From: Heliopora coerulea
Lineage: Eukaryota; Cnidaria; Anthozoa; Scleralcyonacea; Helioporidae
Assembly: GCA_030142905.1 (NCBI GenBank)
Contig: JASJOG010000260.1
Coordinates: 186,001-250,000 of the forward strand
DNA length: 64,000 bases
Direction of reading: 5' to 3'
Positions 37,096 through 50,105 of this stretch are shown here, piece by piece (within the stretch, counting starts at the first letter, position 1; every line of letters starts with the position of its first letter). The notes below the pieces were generated by a model. That model had not been told where the DNA came from. It did no database searches and saw only the letters and a program-made list of their open reading frames with translations. The position numbers were made by a program, and so were the translations under genes.

Positions 37096-39487
37096 ATGAT
37101 GTTGCTTGTTACAACAATTATGACTTTGGTATTGGCTGTGCCAAACCATGGCAAGATAGACTTTGTACATCACAATTACATAGACATGACCAAAGTGCTC
37201 AAAGAGTATGCTGAATCATGTGCAAATATATCCAGGCTGTATAGTATTGGAAAATCAGTTGATGGACGTGAGTTGTGGGTGTTTGAGATCTCTGACAATC
37301 CAGGAAAGCATGAACTTTTGGAACCGGAATTCAAGTATATTGGAAACATGCATGGAAATGAAGTTGTTGGGCGAGAACTTTTGCTTCATCTTATTGCCTA
37401 CTTATGTGATAATTACACTCAAAGTCCTGCCATTAAGAAACTGGTTGATTCGACCAGAATTCACATAATGCCTTCAATGAATCCTGATGGCTATGAAGAA
37501 GCAACTGAGGGTGATTGTGAAGGCTTGGAAGGTAGAAGGAATGCAGATGATGTTGACTTGAACAGGTAGTTATTCATTTTACCAGCATCTCTGTAATATT
37601 AGAGGTGATAATACAACTTGTGTATGCAGCACTTTTGCTGTGGATTTAAATCAAGGGCCCCATACCTAAAGTGAGTGCTATGAAAGGGCATTTTATCTCA
37701 TGAAAGATGGGATTAAGACTGGAATGTAAAAGTTGCAGATACATTTTTTTGTGTTTGTATCAGACTGTGATAGTGTTTGAAGTCTTTTCTTGGTCTTTCT
37801 ATAGAAACTTTCCAGATCACTTCTATGGAACAAAGCAACCTCCTGAGGTTGAGACAAAGCTGTTAATTAAATGGATCACATCCAATCCATTTGTCCTGTC
37901 AGCTAATCTGCATGGTGGGTCTGTGGTAGCAAACTACCCGCTGGATGACTATCCACCCAACTCAAAGGATAGCAGAACGTCTGATGATGATGTATTCAAA
38001 AGTTTGGCTTTGACTTACTCAATGAACCACAAAACCATGCATCTTGGAAAGCCATGCCCAAATTATCCTCATGAAAAATTCAATCTTGGTGAGTTCTTTA
38101 GTAGTTCTACAATATATAAGATCACCATTTAGGCCTTTTTTGTTGAATTTATTTTATTATAAATTTGGGGGAAAGCTGACCTTCTCACAGGCTCTTACTC
38201 ATGAATGTCTTGAAACTACATTCTGGCATCGATGCAAAAAAAATGGCTGACTGGAAGAGCAGATGGAGGAGACCAGCAGATGACTCTGGAAATAAGAATA
38301 TGGTGGGCAGGCTGGGGTCTTGATACAATTACTGCAAAGATAGGTCATGTGTAGATGTTATTGGGAAGGTAAAGATTCTCATGTTTTTTACCTCTCTTAT
38401 AAATCACTCTGATATGCAGTGAAAAGTTGCATTTGACAATTAGTTCAACATCTTGTAAAATTGGTGAAGATTTTCTTTGTCTGGTTCACAAAATAGCCAG
38501 CATAAATTTAGAATTATGCATTATCTGAAAGTTTGTTTAAAAAACTTATGATTTCATGTTTGATCCAGAAACATCCAAGAGAGACTGCCTCAAGCAACCC
38601 TGTATAATGAAACCAAACATTTTGAAATCCATACTTCTGTGTAACCATTTGCAGGGTTTGTTTCTTAACTAGGAGAGACTACTCTTCTCTCCCTTGATGC
38701 TGCCTAATACCCTGAAATGTTTACTAAGTTTTGAATTCTGTTTAAGAGTTTGTACATTTTTATTTGTTGAAGTTAAATTTTCAAGGGACATAAAAACCAC
38801 ACATTCTCATTTTCCCTGACCAATAATTATGTGAAAAATTTTCAAGAACTACCAGCAAAGTTGCTGATTAAAATTCCATGCATCTTTCTAGGAATCACAA
38901 ACGGTGCCCACTGGTACAGTGTGGCTGGTGGAATGCAGGATTACAATTACTTCCACAGCAACTGTTTTGAAATCACCTTAGAACTGAGCTGTTGCAAATT
39001 TCCACTGGCTAAAGAGCTCAGCAAGTTCTGGGACCAAAACAAAAACGCTTTGATTTCGTTCATGAGCAAGGTACATTCAGGAATCTACGGGACTGTGAGA
39101 GACTTAAGTGGTAACTTGGTGCCTGGCGCCTTTGTGAACGTTTCGGACGGACGAAGACCAGTAAAGTCCGCTGAGCTGGGCGATTACTGGCGTTTGTTGA
39201 CTCCGGGGACTTACATGGTGGACGTGTCACTACCTGGAGAGCCTGGTGCGACAGTCTCGAAGAGGGTGGAGGTAGGAGACGAGGCAAAGCGAGTGGATTT
39301 TGTTCTGGAGGTGAAAGATGGAAGAAAGTTGTCGGACAAAGGACATGAAGGGTCATCTGGACCTGGTGTGATCGCCATAGTCCTGCTAACAGTGTCCATT
39401 TGTCTCCTTGTTGCAATTATAACGATGATTATCTATTATGGGAAAGTGCGCAAAGAATATGACTATACCAAAATGCAACTCACGTGA
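37096..39487 (+). CDS. Membrane-anchored M14 metallocarboxypeptidase (regulatory CPM/CPD/CPE type)
   Basis: Three exons, 37096-37565, 37805-38088 and 38892-39487, phases 2 and 1, total 449 aa. Regulatory carboxypeptidases remove C-terminal Lys/Arg (or related residues) from peptides. Zinc ligands are visible as H86 and E89 (GNMHGNE) and H193 (ANLHGG). Substrate contacts include NPDGYE and DLNRNFPD. The catalytic Glu is E282 in [10 protein letters not shown] hydrophobic N-terminus ([15 protein letters not shown]) is a signal peptide. After the catalytic domain, residues from about 317 ([10 protein letters not shown]) form the transthyretin-like domain. The C-terminus has one membrane span (about 411-433, [19 protein letters not shown]) and a short basic/tyrosine tail ([17 protein letters not shown]). 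CPD has several catalytic domains and CPM is GPI-anchored; this protein has a single domain with a proteinaceous anchor, so orthology is left open. A 5' UTR exon may precede, as TTTTTTAG|TAGG lies just upstream. Confidence 0.93.
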
Positions 39488-39574
39488 ACACTATGTTCAC
39501 CAGCCTTGCTTTTCTCGTCAAACTTTCTCCAGATGAAGACGAACTCACTAATAACTTCAAAAAACAAAAATTAT

Positions 39575-39580
39575 AATAAA
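39575..39580 (+). terminator. Polyadenylation signal of the carboxypeptidase gene
   Basis: AATAAA lies 88 bp after the stop codon, at a typical distance. Confidence 0.6.
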
Positions 39581-39881
39581 CGTCAGTCTCAAACTGTTAT
39601 TTGTAGGTCACAAGTTAGAACTGAAAGTGCCTCTGAAGAAATGTGATCTTATGAGCTTACTCTTAATAAATCCCAGGGATGGCTGATAATGATCGTATTT
39701 CTGAAGGGTGAAAATGGATCGATTCAATTGCGTTATCAGAAATCGAAATAAAGTTTATCCAGGAAATAGCTGTTTCTTTCTTAGAATTAAAAAAAACATC
39801 ATCCCTGAGGAACGAAAGGTTCATCAGTAAACCTGTCCTGGTTACTGGCCATGTTAATAGTACTTTAATAGATTAATAATT

Positions 39882-40025
39882 AACAATTATTGGATTCGGC
39901 TTTCGCATGATATCAAGAATTATCCAGACCAAGGTCAATGTTATCTGCCAAAGGCTTTGGCAGATAACATTGACCAAGGTCTGGATAATTCTTGATATCA
40001 TGTGAAAGCCGAATCCAATAATTGT
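39882..40025. repeat. Long inverted repeat (hairpin), arms about 72 bp
   Basis: The left arm starts AACAATTATTGGATTCGGCT and the right arm ends in its reverse complement. The centre is CCAAAGGCTTTGG. Only a few positions differ between the arms (for example CGCATGA against TGTGAAA, and the CCAAGG near the middle). TTATTATAC/TAATAATTA flank the structure. Confidence 0.9.
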
Positions 40026-42216
40026 TTTATTATACAATTGTAAATCGAGGAAGACTCCGCCATGACTTTACCGGCACCTAAGAAAAGCTTGTCAGATTAA
40101 CAATTACGACACCTACATACAATTTTTGATTTCTAGCAGGTGGCGAGACATCGAGAATTGTCTGTAGGTTTTTAACCAATCAGAATCGAGATTATAGCAG
40201 TATTGTATAATAATCGCAGTTATTGTATGTGAACTCCGACATAGCCATAGTATATTCATCTTTTGAATAGATCCGGCTCACCTTATTACGTCAACTGAAT
40301 ACAACTACCAGAATACTTTGCAGTTTTTCATTTTCATACAAACATTGAATTCCCAAAGCGAATGGAAAGACAGTTGTTCCAAATAACATTACAAACAAGA
40401 TTTCGAAAGGCATTCTGGTAGTTGCATTGAGCAGATGTATCAGGAGAACCAGTCATTGATAGTGATAGAGCAATCTAGAAACTAAAAAAGGTTTCAAGGT
40501 AGTTTACTGCCGACAACAGGGCGACAAGAAAGTAGCGTCTAGAGAAAAGAACCTTGGTCAGGGTGAAATGGGACATTTGATCTGAACGTTATTTTCTCGT
40601 CTTTCTATTTTATGGCAGCAGATAACCTTTAAACGTATTCGATTTCGTAAGACACTTCCCACGCAGTACTTTTTATATTGCTATTAATTAGAAACACTTG
40701 CGAAGTTGTCTTGCACTTGTGAGTGGGAAGTGCATGTTTTGTGGCACTAAAGTACAATTGCGTGGAGCTCACCACTATAATTTATTTATTTCCTAACTTC
40801 CATCTGTATGAAATGGTAATATGAATCCCGAAAATTTGAGCGTCAGTTGTAGTCTGGTAATGGTAGACAACACATCCGAAGTTATAATATCGAAACTTTA
40901 TAGATGCACTTTGCTGTATAGGTTCTGGACACGTACAATTCCTGGAATCAACTTTCATCCTTAACGTTTGTTCATTGTACGCCGCAAATTCAATGGAAAG
41001 TCACTGAACTAGTTGGGAAGAGAATATGTGAGAAGCAAGGTTGTGGAAATTATGTACCATGTTTACCTTTCTATTTAGAGATGGTTCTGAAGGTTTTATG
41101 TTGGTTGTAAGATTAAACAAAAAAGGAATTATAAAAAGTAATGAAATCATTGTAGGATGACAAAAAGAAGTCTAAAGTTTTATTAAAACGTTACATCGAT
41201 AATTCATTAAGTCAAGAAAATGATATTTAACATTTGTACATCAGTGAGAAATTCATGGTGATCTACATAAACTCTTCGTTGCATTCACCAAGTTCAAACA
41301 ATCGGTGTTTTTAAAAAATATACAAACAGGAACTGCGAGGTGTATTCGTTTATTAAGGAATATAAATATTCGCGTCTAATCTTTAATTGGTATATAAAAA
41401 AAAAACTCGAACTTTTGGCTCGAGTTTGTACATTAGGTAAACATCAGTCAGTCATTTTATTTCTTACAAACAAGGTTTGACATCTGCCTTCAGTATAATG
41501 AGCAGTCACCAGGCTTTTTAACTGACAAATTTATTTACCTGAAGATCAAGACAAGCCTATCGTTGGATTCTTTCCCTGAAAAGAAGAGCTGGGAAACGAA
41601 GTTGGTAATACCATGCCGAAGTCCGAAACTTAAGAAAAACACATTTCAACGTTTGAGAGGTGTACGGTCTTTCTGCTTTCAAGACAACAGAGTTACACCA
41701 GAGAATTTTAAAGTTAATGTTTTCTAAATTACTAAAGCTTCTAACGACAACTGGATTACATTAATTATCCAACCAGATTTGTATTATTTAAAGCCAGCAA
41801 TAAAGGAGACCCTGTTGACTTGATATCAGGTGTTTTCAGAAAATTGTAGAGACCTGATAACAGCACAATAGCAACAGTGTGCGATAACTTTGATATATAA
41901 CCAGCGTAGGATGACATCGTTGAGCTGCGGCATTGATGTTTGATTGCGTTAAAATACATTAAACCTGGAGAAGCGACACTGACGTGAATTAAGACAATAT
42001 TTCATGAAATATTGTCTTTATGTTACTCTGAGGATAATTCTGAAAAACGACAACATCATGTTTCAATATAACCTCTTGGTCTTGTTATTCTTCCCATCTT
42101 TTGTCACAGGGTGCAATACTTCGCTGCAGAACATATCGCTATTGGCTCATATCAAACTCGTTCACCTGAACAAATGGTGTGTCGGTGGCGTATCAATTTG
42201 ATGTGATGGTTTGTCA

Positions 42217-42592
42217 GGGGTTGACTACATGAGACCGGTACGAAATCAGACCTGCACGACTTCAGATCGCACCCGATACAAATCCTTGTTCCTGTTTACA
42301 TGAGACCGGTCTCACTCATTTTGGGTGCTGGGCCGACACGAATGAGTTCAGACCGGTTCAAACTAGGACCTGTACGAAATTTTATTCATGAAAACGCGAA
42401 ATCTCTCCAGATCAACCATTGATAAGGCAAAGAACAAGAAAAACATTGTTGCTGGGAACATAAACTCGGAATGCGGACTGAAATGTTTGCAAGAACATTG
42501 TTTTAGTTTCATGCCGGTCTCATGTAAACACTTCAGAAAATTTTCACTTTTGTAGCGGTCTGAATTCGTACCGGTCTCATGTAATCAGCCCC
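42217..42592. mobile_element. MITE with TCA target duplication (Harbinger-like)
   Basis: Terminal inverted repeats: left GGGGTTGACTACATGAGACC, and the reverse complement of the right GGGGCTGATTACATGAGACC, both followed by GGTACGAA. A TCA triplet precedes (42214-42216) and follows (42593-42595). Internally GACCGGT and GACCTGCACGA recur in both orientations. No ORF. Three-base duplications are characteristic of PIF/Harbinger, although TTA/TAA is the commonest. Confidence 0.75.
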
Positions 42593-44208
42593 TCAGTGTC
42601 GCATTAGCTTGATATACGTACGTTCACATAGGAACTATTGCGATCAGTAAGATATCCAGGCAGTTTAGCAACACCTCGGGGAATACGCAGATTCTCGAGG
42701 CATGATGTATTGAGGCAAGCCCTGCTATATTCCAACGTGATCTAGCATTAATACCACCCCTAGACGATGTTATCATACGCTGCTGACACATCAGCCCTGA
42801 TGCAGTTTATTGTCATGTTTGTTTTTTTTTATCAAGGTACTATTTTATAAACAAACCGTTTACCAGGTTTGGTACAGATCACGCCTTTTTGGATGGGTAA
42901 ACGGTGGGAATTTAGGTACTATACCGTGTAAGACTTACTATTTTCAAAGCAGGTAACATAATCCGCCTGACAGTATTAAAACTTAACCTATTGTAGCCTG
43001 TATACAGTCCGTAAACATCGCTAGTTAAGATGCCCTTGTGCATGTCAGAACATGCAATATTAGCTTCTGAACTGTATGGATTTATAATTGCTTGGTAAAC
43101 CACAGTTTGTCACTAATGCTGTATATAACAAGTGCCACTTTCTTATCGTCGTTCATATTGTACATATCAGTCTTGGTCTCCGTTGGCAATAATGGATGTT
43201 CTTTAAGCGTACTGAAGCATGTGAACATAACCACATAAGATTGCTCAACTTAACACCGACCAAACGAGCATTTCTGTCTAATTTCAAGCGAAGATCAACA
43301 TACGACTAATTCGTTTAAAAAAAACCCTTGAAAAACAGGTCCACCATCATTTCGCTTTGATCCAATACTACTCTTATTTTGCATGCTCAATATCAAGGTT
43401 TTGTTTCTGGACATATTTTTTTGGTTTTAAGCGTATTTCATACTTTTTCGAAAGCAAATGAATGAACAATAAGTTATTCATTAAGGAGACGTAAAACAAG
43501 GCGACTTCCAACTACGATTGTCAATGCTAATAACGTCGCACGAAAGATTGATCCATGTTAATATTTCGTGACACTTCATTAGCATTTCAAATCGTTGTGG
43601 AAAATCGCTCCGTGCAGCATCGCCTTTATGACTTCCAATTATATTTATTTAATCACATTAAAATCTTTAATCAACATAAAACATTTTTACACATATTTAT
43701 ACGGACCAAGAGAGACAGCCTGCAAGGTTCAGGAGCATTCTACGTTTACCACTGAACGATCTTCAGTTCTGTCGTTACCTCTTACTGTGTTGAGCACCAT
43801 TAATTGAGTTTGGGTGAAGTGTCTAGCTTTAATGAAATAACGATTACATTTGATTCTCGCAGTACAAACATGTTACTACTTGTTTCTAATTCTTTAATTC
43901 ATTCATAGATAATTCAATTTAAAGAGTCGGCATCGATTTTTGTACGCCTTTTAACCGAGGCCAAAGTTCCCAGAAAGGATATTGGAAAATAAATTGAATA
44001 CTCAAGAGAGAAAAACACTCAATGAAACTCGTTTGTTCAAATGATTGGACAACCGACTGAGGCGAAATCTAAACAAAACAGGTGTTTTTTTTGCTGCACC
44101 ACAAAATTTGCATAAAAGTTCTTCTTCGTGGATGTCATGTCAATAAGTAAGGAAGTCATCAGCTGGCATTCAGCAAAGCAATTAGTCAACGTACTCCAGT
44201 TCAGTTCT

Positions 44209-44216
44209 TATTTAAA
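44209..44216 (+). promoter_or_regulatory. Possible TATA-like element of the WD40 gene
   Basis: TATTTAAA lies 160 bp before the ATG at 44377. It is supported by sequence and position only. Confidence 0.25.
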
Positions 44217-44376
44217 ACTCTGACCGCAAAAGCAAACCACAACGCTTTTAACTAAGTCAAGCTTCGACCACACAGCAGAGACTGACATCTCAAGTCTAAC
44301 AATTTAAAGAGTAAGACTGTACGGGACGAAAACAGTATCATCTGTGATCAGTGGAGTTAAATCTGTTGAGTGAAGG

Positions 44377-47300
44377 ATGGGACAGACTGGCAGCAAACCT
44401 TTTGAAGGTAAAGTGGTTCATAGTTTGGTGGGTCATAGCAGAGCGATCCTTCATTGCGCGTTTACCGAAGATGGGGAGGTTTTAGCGACGTGTTCGGCCG
44501 ACAAGACCATCAATGTATGGAAAGTGTCGAGTGGAGAGCTACTACAAACTCTGAAAGGACACACGGCAGAGGTAACTTGCTGTAGTTTTTACGATACAAT
44601 ATTGGCTACAGCTTCGAAAGACAAAAGTGTTATTCTTTGGCTATACGGCAAAGGAAAAAGAGCTTCTCGCCTAGGTAAGACCGCTTGATGGATTGCCGAT
44701 GACTATTGTGACGAATACATGTTTAACTTCTTTAAGTTCTTTTTTACTATCGACAACAGCTGGTCTCCATTATCTAATCTTAACATTGGCCATTTGGGAC
44801 GCCAAAACGTCACATCGATTCGGGAAGGTATTCAGCTAAGGAAGTTTGAAAGCTCTGAGTAGCATAATTAATTATTAAAGTCGTTTATACTGGTTACTTG
44901 AAACGAACACGGTTTAAATGAACAGGTCATCACTCGTCGCGATTGAAGAGCAAACAGCTAAAATTTGCAAAATAGATTAATTTAAGCTATCTTTACTAGT
45001 TTTTACGAGATCATTCAGCCGTGAATCAATTTATTTACCATATAACTGATTTGGCTAGTGACGATCCATACAGAGCAAAGATGTCTTTTCATCATTATGG
45101 TTACCAACACCGGTAAAAATCAACAAGACTGTTAAGAACAAGTGACGAGTGTATGAATTCCGGGTGGCTTATTTTTCCCGGACATATACCCAATCCTGTA
45201 GATATAGTTTTATATCCATTTGATAGATGTCAAAAAATATTGAGTTTATACAGCTGGCCAATGTTACAGACATTCTAATCAAGTGTTATTTCAAGTATGA
45301 TGTGGTAAGACAGGAAATAAATTGTAATTAATGTGGGTACTTATTACGCATTACCATAGTCCAGGCAGCAGACATAAACGTCTTTACGTAAGAAACAGTG
45401 AGACAGACAGACAGACAGACGGAATTATTGGAAAGTCCACGCGGGCCTAGAAACCAGCAAACCAACAGGCTGGCCCATACAGACACAGAAATAGTGAGTA
45501 GCCGACAAAACCTGCTAAAAGTGATGAAAAGCGTAAGGAATTTGCTCGTCGTTGATTGAATAAACTGCAATAATTTGGCCTTTTCTGCCTTTCTGTTTGG
45601 TGCTTGGGAGACATTTGAGAGTAATTAACGCGTTCATTCATCAGTTTATTCTATTTGTTCGTTATTCGTCTCTTTTTTTCCCTTATTCTTTCATTTGTTT
45701 TCTTGTCGTATAATCTGTTCTTGTACGACAAACGTATCCTTGAAAGAGTTTAGGAGTTAATTACGCAGCAAATTTCAGCCGAGGATAAAAACTGCCGGAG
45801 ATATCGGATGTTTTGTGTTAAAAAAAAAATGCCTCGAAAATGTCTTGAAATCGTAATAATTTATTAAAATTTGATCTATGTCTATTAAAACTTCATTATT
45901 CAATAATTCATAATAGATCAGTCTATTATTGATCTATTATGTTTATTAAAATATGATCTAATAATTGCATCCATACTTTTTCATAGATGGTAGCTTTGAT
46001 TGAAATAACTTTTCAAAAGTACAGTATAATGTTGATATAGTGGCGGAAATTATAGATATTTTGAGGCTTTTTGATAACGTTTATGTGAAGTCATCAAATT
46101 ACGTCGGCACTAAACGAAAAATCTTTCCTTACATATTGCACACACTCAGTCTTAGTTATCATTTAAATCTGTTCAACCTACCTGAAGTAAACTGGCCGTT
46201 AGAATCACGTTTCCTAAGCACTTGTAGCCCATAGCAACGGAATACGTCCAAATGCCCTTAAATATTAAACAACAGATAATGAAGTAAACTGACAATCTTT
46301 GAGCAAATACTCCAAAATTTTTCGCATTTTCTTTTTTTCTTGCCATGTTTCATATACCGAGGTTTCATATTTGCGATTTCGAATCACGCCATCCTACACG
46401 AAGATGAGAACTGTTTCAAATGTGAAAGTGACCCAAATATTATGCATTTTCATAACTATATTTTTTGCTTCTTCATGATGCTACATTTACATTATTACAG
46501 CTGTTCATTCAGGCCCTGTGTGGGCTTGTGTTATTTCGCCGAACGGTCAATTTTTGGCGTCAGCTTCAGAGGATAAGACAGCAAGACTGGTGAAGTTCCG
46601 CCCAGGATCGGGAGCATTCGTCTTTGGTTCGGAAATGAGAAAATTCGTCGGCCATCGAGCACCCGTGAAAGACGTCCAATTTGCACCCAGCGCAACATGC
46701 GTAGCGACCGCCTCAGAAGATCAGACTATTCGATTGTGGGACACTGATACTGGCGCATGCGCTCTGTGTTTGGATGATCCGTTTGGTTCAGTGCGAAAGC
46801 TGTGTTTCTCAACAAACGGAAGTTACATGATGAGTCTTTCCGCCGCTGGTAATTTCGTCAGTGTTTGGAATATGAAACAACACATTGTCGATAATGTTCT
46901 GGAAGCAAATAATGGCCGAGAAATCCAAGTACGTCTACACTATTAACATCAAGAATGTCAGTTGAATGGAAAGTGTAAAACAATACTTAATCTGAAAGGA
47001 ACTGTTCCAAAGTGTATTTCACTCTTCTAAATATGGTCTGTCTTCGTAATATTTTTACATCATTTCAAAGCCATCATTTTTTCTGGTGTCTTTACTTTGA
47101 AAGGAAGTCGAGATGTTACGGATTTAAATGGGCGTTATTCGATTCGCACCTTCAGTTTTCGAGATGGTTTTTTTCGGTTGTGTTTTGTTTGACGTTTTCT
47201 TTTTTTCAAACTATGGTCTCGCTCTGCCTTTTTGTTTCTGAATTGTCTGCCACAAGGGCGGCGGAAGCGGGAGGCAGTAGGGGCATTCGCCTCCTGAAAA

Positions 47301-48872
47301 CCTGAGCAGTGGGGGCATAGTCCCCACGAATGGTAACAATGTCCCCAACAACAACACCACGAAGCAAGGCGTTTATTGTTCTCACGGTAAGCCGTGTAAA
47401 GCATTCCAGTGCGGTTGGAGCTGTTTTGACTAGCGACAAAGCTGTCGAAAGCTTGAAATATATTTAACTTATAAAGTGACAATGAAATGTTGTAAATTTT
47501 TATAGCTGTTTCGCGTAAGACTTTCATCGCGGCGTAGACAGAAAAGCCAACGTTGTGTTTGTAAAAAGGAATAAAAAATTAACTGAAATTTAGAAATATG
47601 ACAATTCAACTAGAAGAATTAAAGCAACAGCACGCCTCAGAATTTGGCGCTTTTTAGACTGTGATCCCAGAGTCCCCTATCAGTTCTTGAGCATTTTGAA
47701 CTCGCCCCCCCGAAACTCAAACTGTTCCGCCGCCATTCGGCTCCAAAGTTTGAATATGATAAACAAGTGAAAAGTAAATTGGAATTCCAAAGTATGAAAA
47801 CGTCTGTATACGAAAACTGAGAATTTTAGAGAAATTACTTCACCGGAATGAAACAAAACCACGGTAAACATTTCATTACAGCATGTTTCATCAAACTTCA
47901 TTCAAAATGGTTCTTTTATCAAATGTCCAGCACATGCAGTGCACCGTTTTGAGATTTCTCACCAGAATTGGATTGTTTCGCCTTGAGAAACAAACAGGAT
48001 TAACCCTGTTTCGAAGTAGAGATTTCCCCTAAACAGACCTTCCAAACATGAAAAAAGTTCTCATCGGATGAGTTTTCCGGAACACCTGGATGACCTGTCC
48101 AATGCAGTGAAAATAAGCTCTTAAAAATTTCTTTTTCTGCTCATATAGAACATTGCTATTAGTCCGGATGATCGTATCACCATAGGCTTATCAAAAGATA
48201 ACAAGATCACTTTGTGGGAGAAGATGACGAAAAAATGTATTCCTGAATTAAGGTAATACGAAGGTAAATGATACAGCAGGAGGTTGAATAGCGCTTACTA
48301 ATGCTATCTCTCTTTTTCATTGATTTCTTTTAAATTCACTCGCTCATTAGGTGAGTGAGTGAGTAAGTGTTCACTAATTTAACCATCCATTTGCCCACCC
48401 TTTCCCAACCGACCCTTTCATCCATATGTTCACTGACCACCGCTTCAACCATCTACCTACCCACTAACCCACCCACCCACTCACCCATCCGTTTACCGCC
48501 AACCGATCCAACAGAATCCTTTCCGAGAATTTGAAGCTTTTTGGAAGTTGACCAACATACGTCGACCATATCCTGCCAGATATATTTGACTTTTATTTCA
48601 AGGAGTTAGAATTTAGGTTGTTTAGTTGTCTCCGTCGGCCTTTTATCTGGCTTAAGAACTTAAGGTCTGTGTTGATTAAACGAGACTGGAGTTCAGTTAG
48701 CAATTTATTCATGGGGTACTTTCAGAAAGAAGATTTGCTATAATCTTTGCTCCTTAAATTCTTAATTAGGACGACCCAACACAAGGGAGGAATTAACACA
48801 GTTGCTATCTCACACAACGATTGCTGGGCTGCTACGGGAGATGGAGATGGAACCGTGTTTATCTGGAATTGA
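44377..48872 (+). CDS. Compact seven-blade WD40 protein with predicted N-myristoylation
   Basis: Four exons, 44377-44674, 46501-46928, 48149-48252 and 48770-48872, with phases 1, 0 and 2 and a total of 310 aa. The protein begins MGQTGSKP, fitting the N-myristoylation pattern M-G-x-x-x-S, which would attach it to membranes. Seven WD units can be counted: GHSRAILHCAF...INVWK, GHTAEVTCCSF...VILWL, HSGPVWACVIS...ARLVK, GHRAPVKDVQF...IRLWD, a degenerate one (PFGSVRKLCFS...VSVWN), one bridging exons 2 and 3 (NIAISPDD...ITLWE) and HKGGINTVAIS...VFIWN. The stop follows the last blade immediately, so there is no extra domain and the protein is essentially one propeller. WD40 proteins scaffold complexes; no partner can be inferred. 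I cannot assign an orthologue. Confidence 0.88.
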
Positions 48873-49175
48873 CTCCGAACATTACTTAATGTTAGAATTT
48901 CTTAAAGAAATCAGAAAAGTCGTCAGTGACTCTGACAAGAAACAAATTAGGTCAGTTTTATTGTCCACTGTCGTGGTTTGTAAGAACTGGAAGGTTTTGG
49001 AAACGAGTTTTACTTGAAAGAAATAGTGGATACTGGTCAGAATGAACGACTTTGTTTATATCTGAATAAGGATTCGTATTAGCTTAACGGAAGGAAATGT
49101 CGAAATTAAGAAAATTCCTGTCTAAAATCATTCCAAATACATGCCGATTATAGAAGTTATTTTATATATAATTAA

Positions 49176-49191
49176 AATAAATAAATAAAAA
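49176..49191 (+). terminator. Polyadenylation signals after the WD40 gene
   Basis: Overlapping AATAAATAAATAAA starts 304 bp after the stop codon. Confidence 0.45.
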
Positions 49192-49465
49192 AAAAAACTA
49201 TTTGAAATCAGTTCCACATGCAAGATTGAGGTACATTACGAACATCATAACTACCAAGCTTCTACAATTGCATCATTGATTAGTACATTAAAGAGTTTAA
49301 CTTTTATTTTATGTCAATATTTGCAAATGTTTTTTTATATTTGGCACAAGGCAATACAGAAAACAAAACTGAAGTATCGGTTATTCACGAAATCCTACGG
49401 AAAGGTTCTCCTCGGTTCGGCAACGAAACGGAAGGTAGCGAAGGAGACTAAGTCCTCTCATCGAC

Positions 49466-50105
49466 CCAGTGAACTCAATTTCCATATCTGGAATGCTAAC
49501 TCCCAGTAATTTGCTCGGGCAAAAAGTGAAGCCAAGATGGCCGCCCATGGAGGGAAATTTTGTACGTCATTTTCAGTCCTTTACACGACTTCTGTTATTA
49601 GTTTTTGTTTGGTTTGGTTTCAAAGACATTCCCAATTACTGGACCAATTTTACATAATTGAGTATTCGAAAGGATTCAAAAATGCCGTGTGGTGCAAGAA
49701 GTGTGCTAAATTGTCTGAACATGGTAAACTAATGGTAAAAAGAGCACGGGCACTTGGTAACTTGCTAAAGTAATTTTTCGAGGCCGTTTTACCAAGTTTC
49801 TTGATAGTTTGATAATTTATTTTCGTGAAAATATATAACCTGTAACTCGGTTTGACTTTGTCGACATATATTTGAAATTCTTAAATTTGTTTCTGTCTTT
49901 TGAAGAAATATTTTGCGGGCATTTTCAAAGAAAGCTCTTCAGGAAAGTGTAAAATGTCGCGCGGGAGACTAAAACTGACGTAAAAGACCGCGTAGAACAC
50001 TAAAACTGACGTGCAAAATTGCTCTCCACGGGCGGCCATCTTGGCTTCACATTTCATTGGCCAGTTAGCATTCCAGATATGGAAATCGAGTTCACTGCAT
50101 CGACC
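49466..50105. repeat. Inverted repeat pair, arms about 100 bp, spacer about 440 bp
   Basis: The left arm (49466-49570) contains CCATATCTGGAATGCTAACT and GTGAAGCCAAGATGGCCGCC. The right arm (50007-50105) is the reverse complement of both words in the same order. The interior has no convincing ORF. It is probably a non-autonomous DNA transposon, with ends not resolved. Confidence 0.65.

Larger units (their letters stand above)
39488..44376. other. Intergenic region between carboxypeptidase and WD40 genes
   Basis: Holds a long near-perfect hairpin (39882-40025) and a MITE with a 3-bp target duplication (42217-42592). Small ORFs at 41765-41959, 42004-42201, 42912-43103 and 43555-43807 have no recognisable domain and no splice support. 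A TATTTAAA at 44209-44216 is the only promoter-like word before the WD40 start. Confidence 0.55.
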
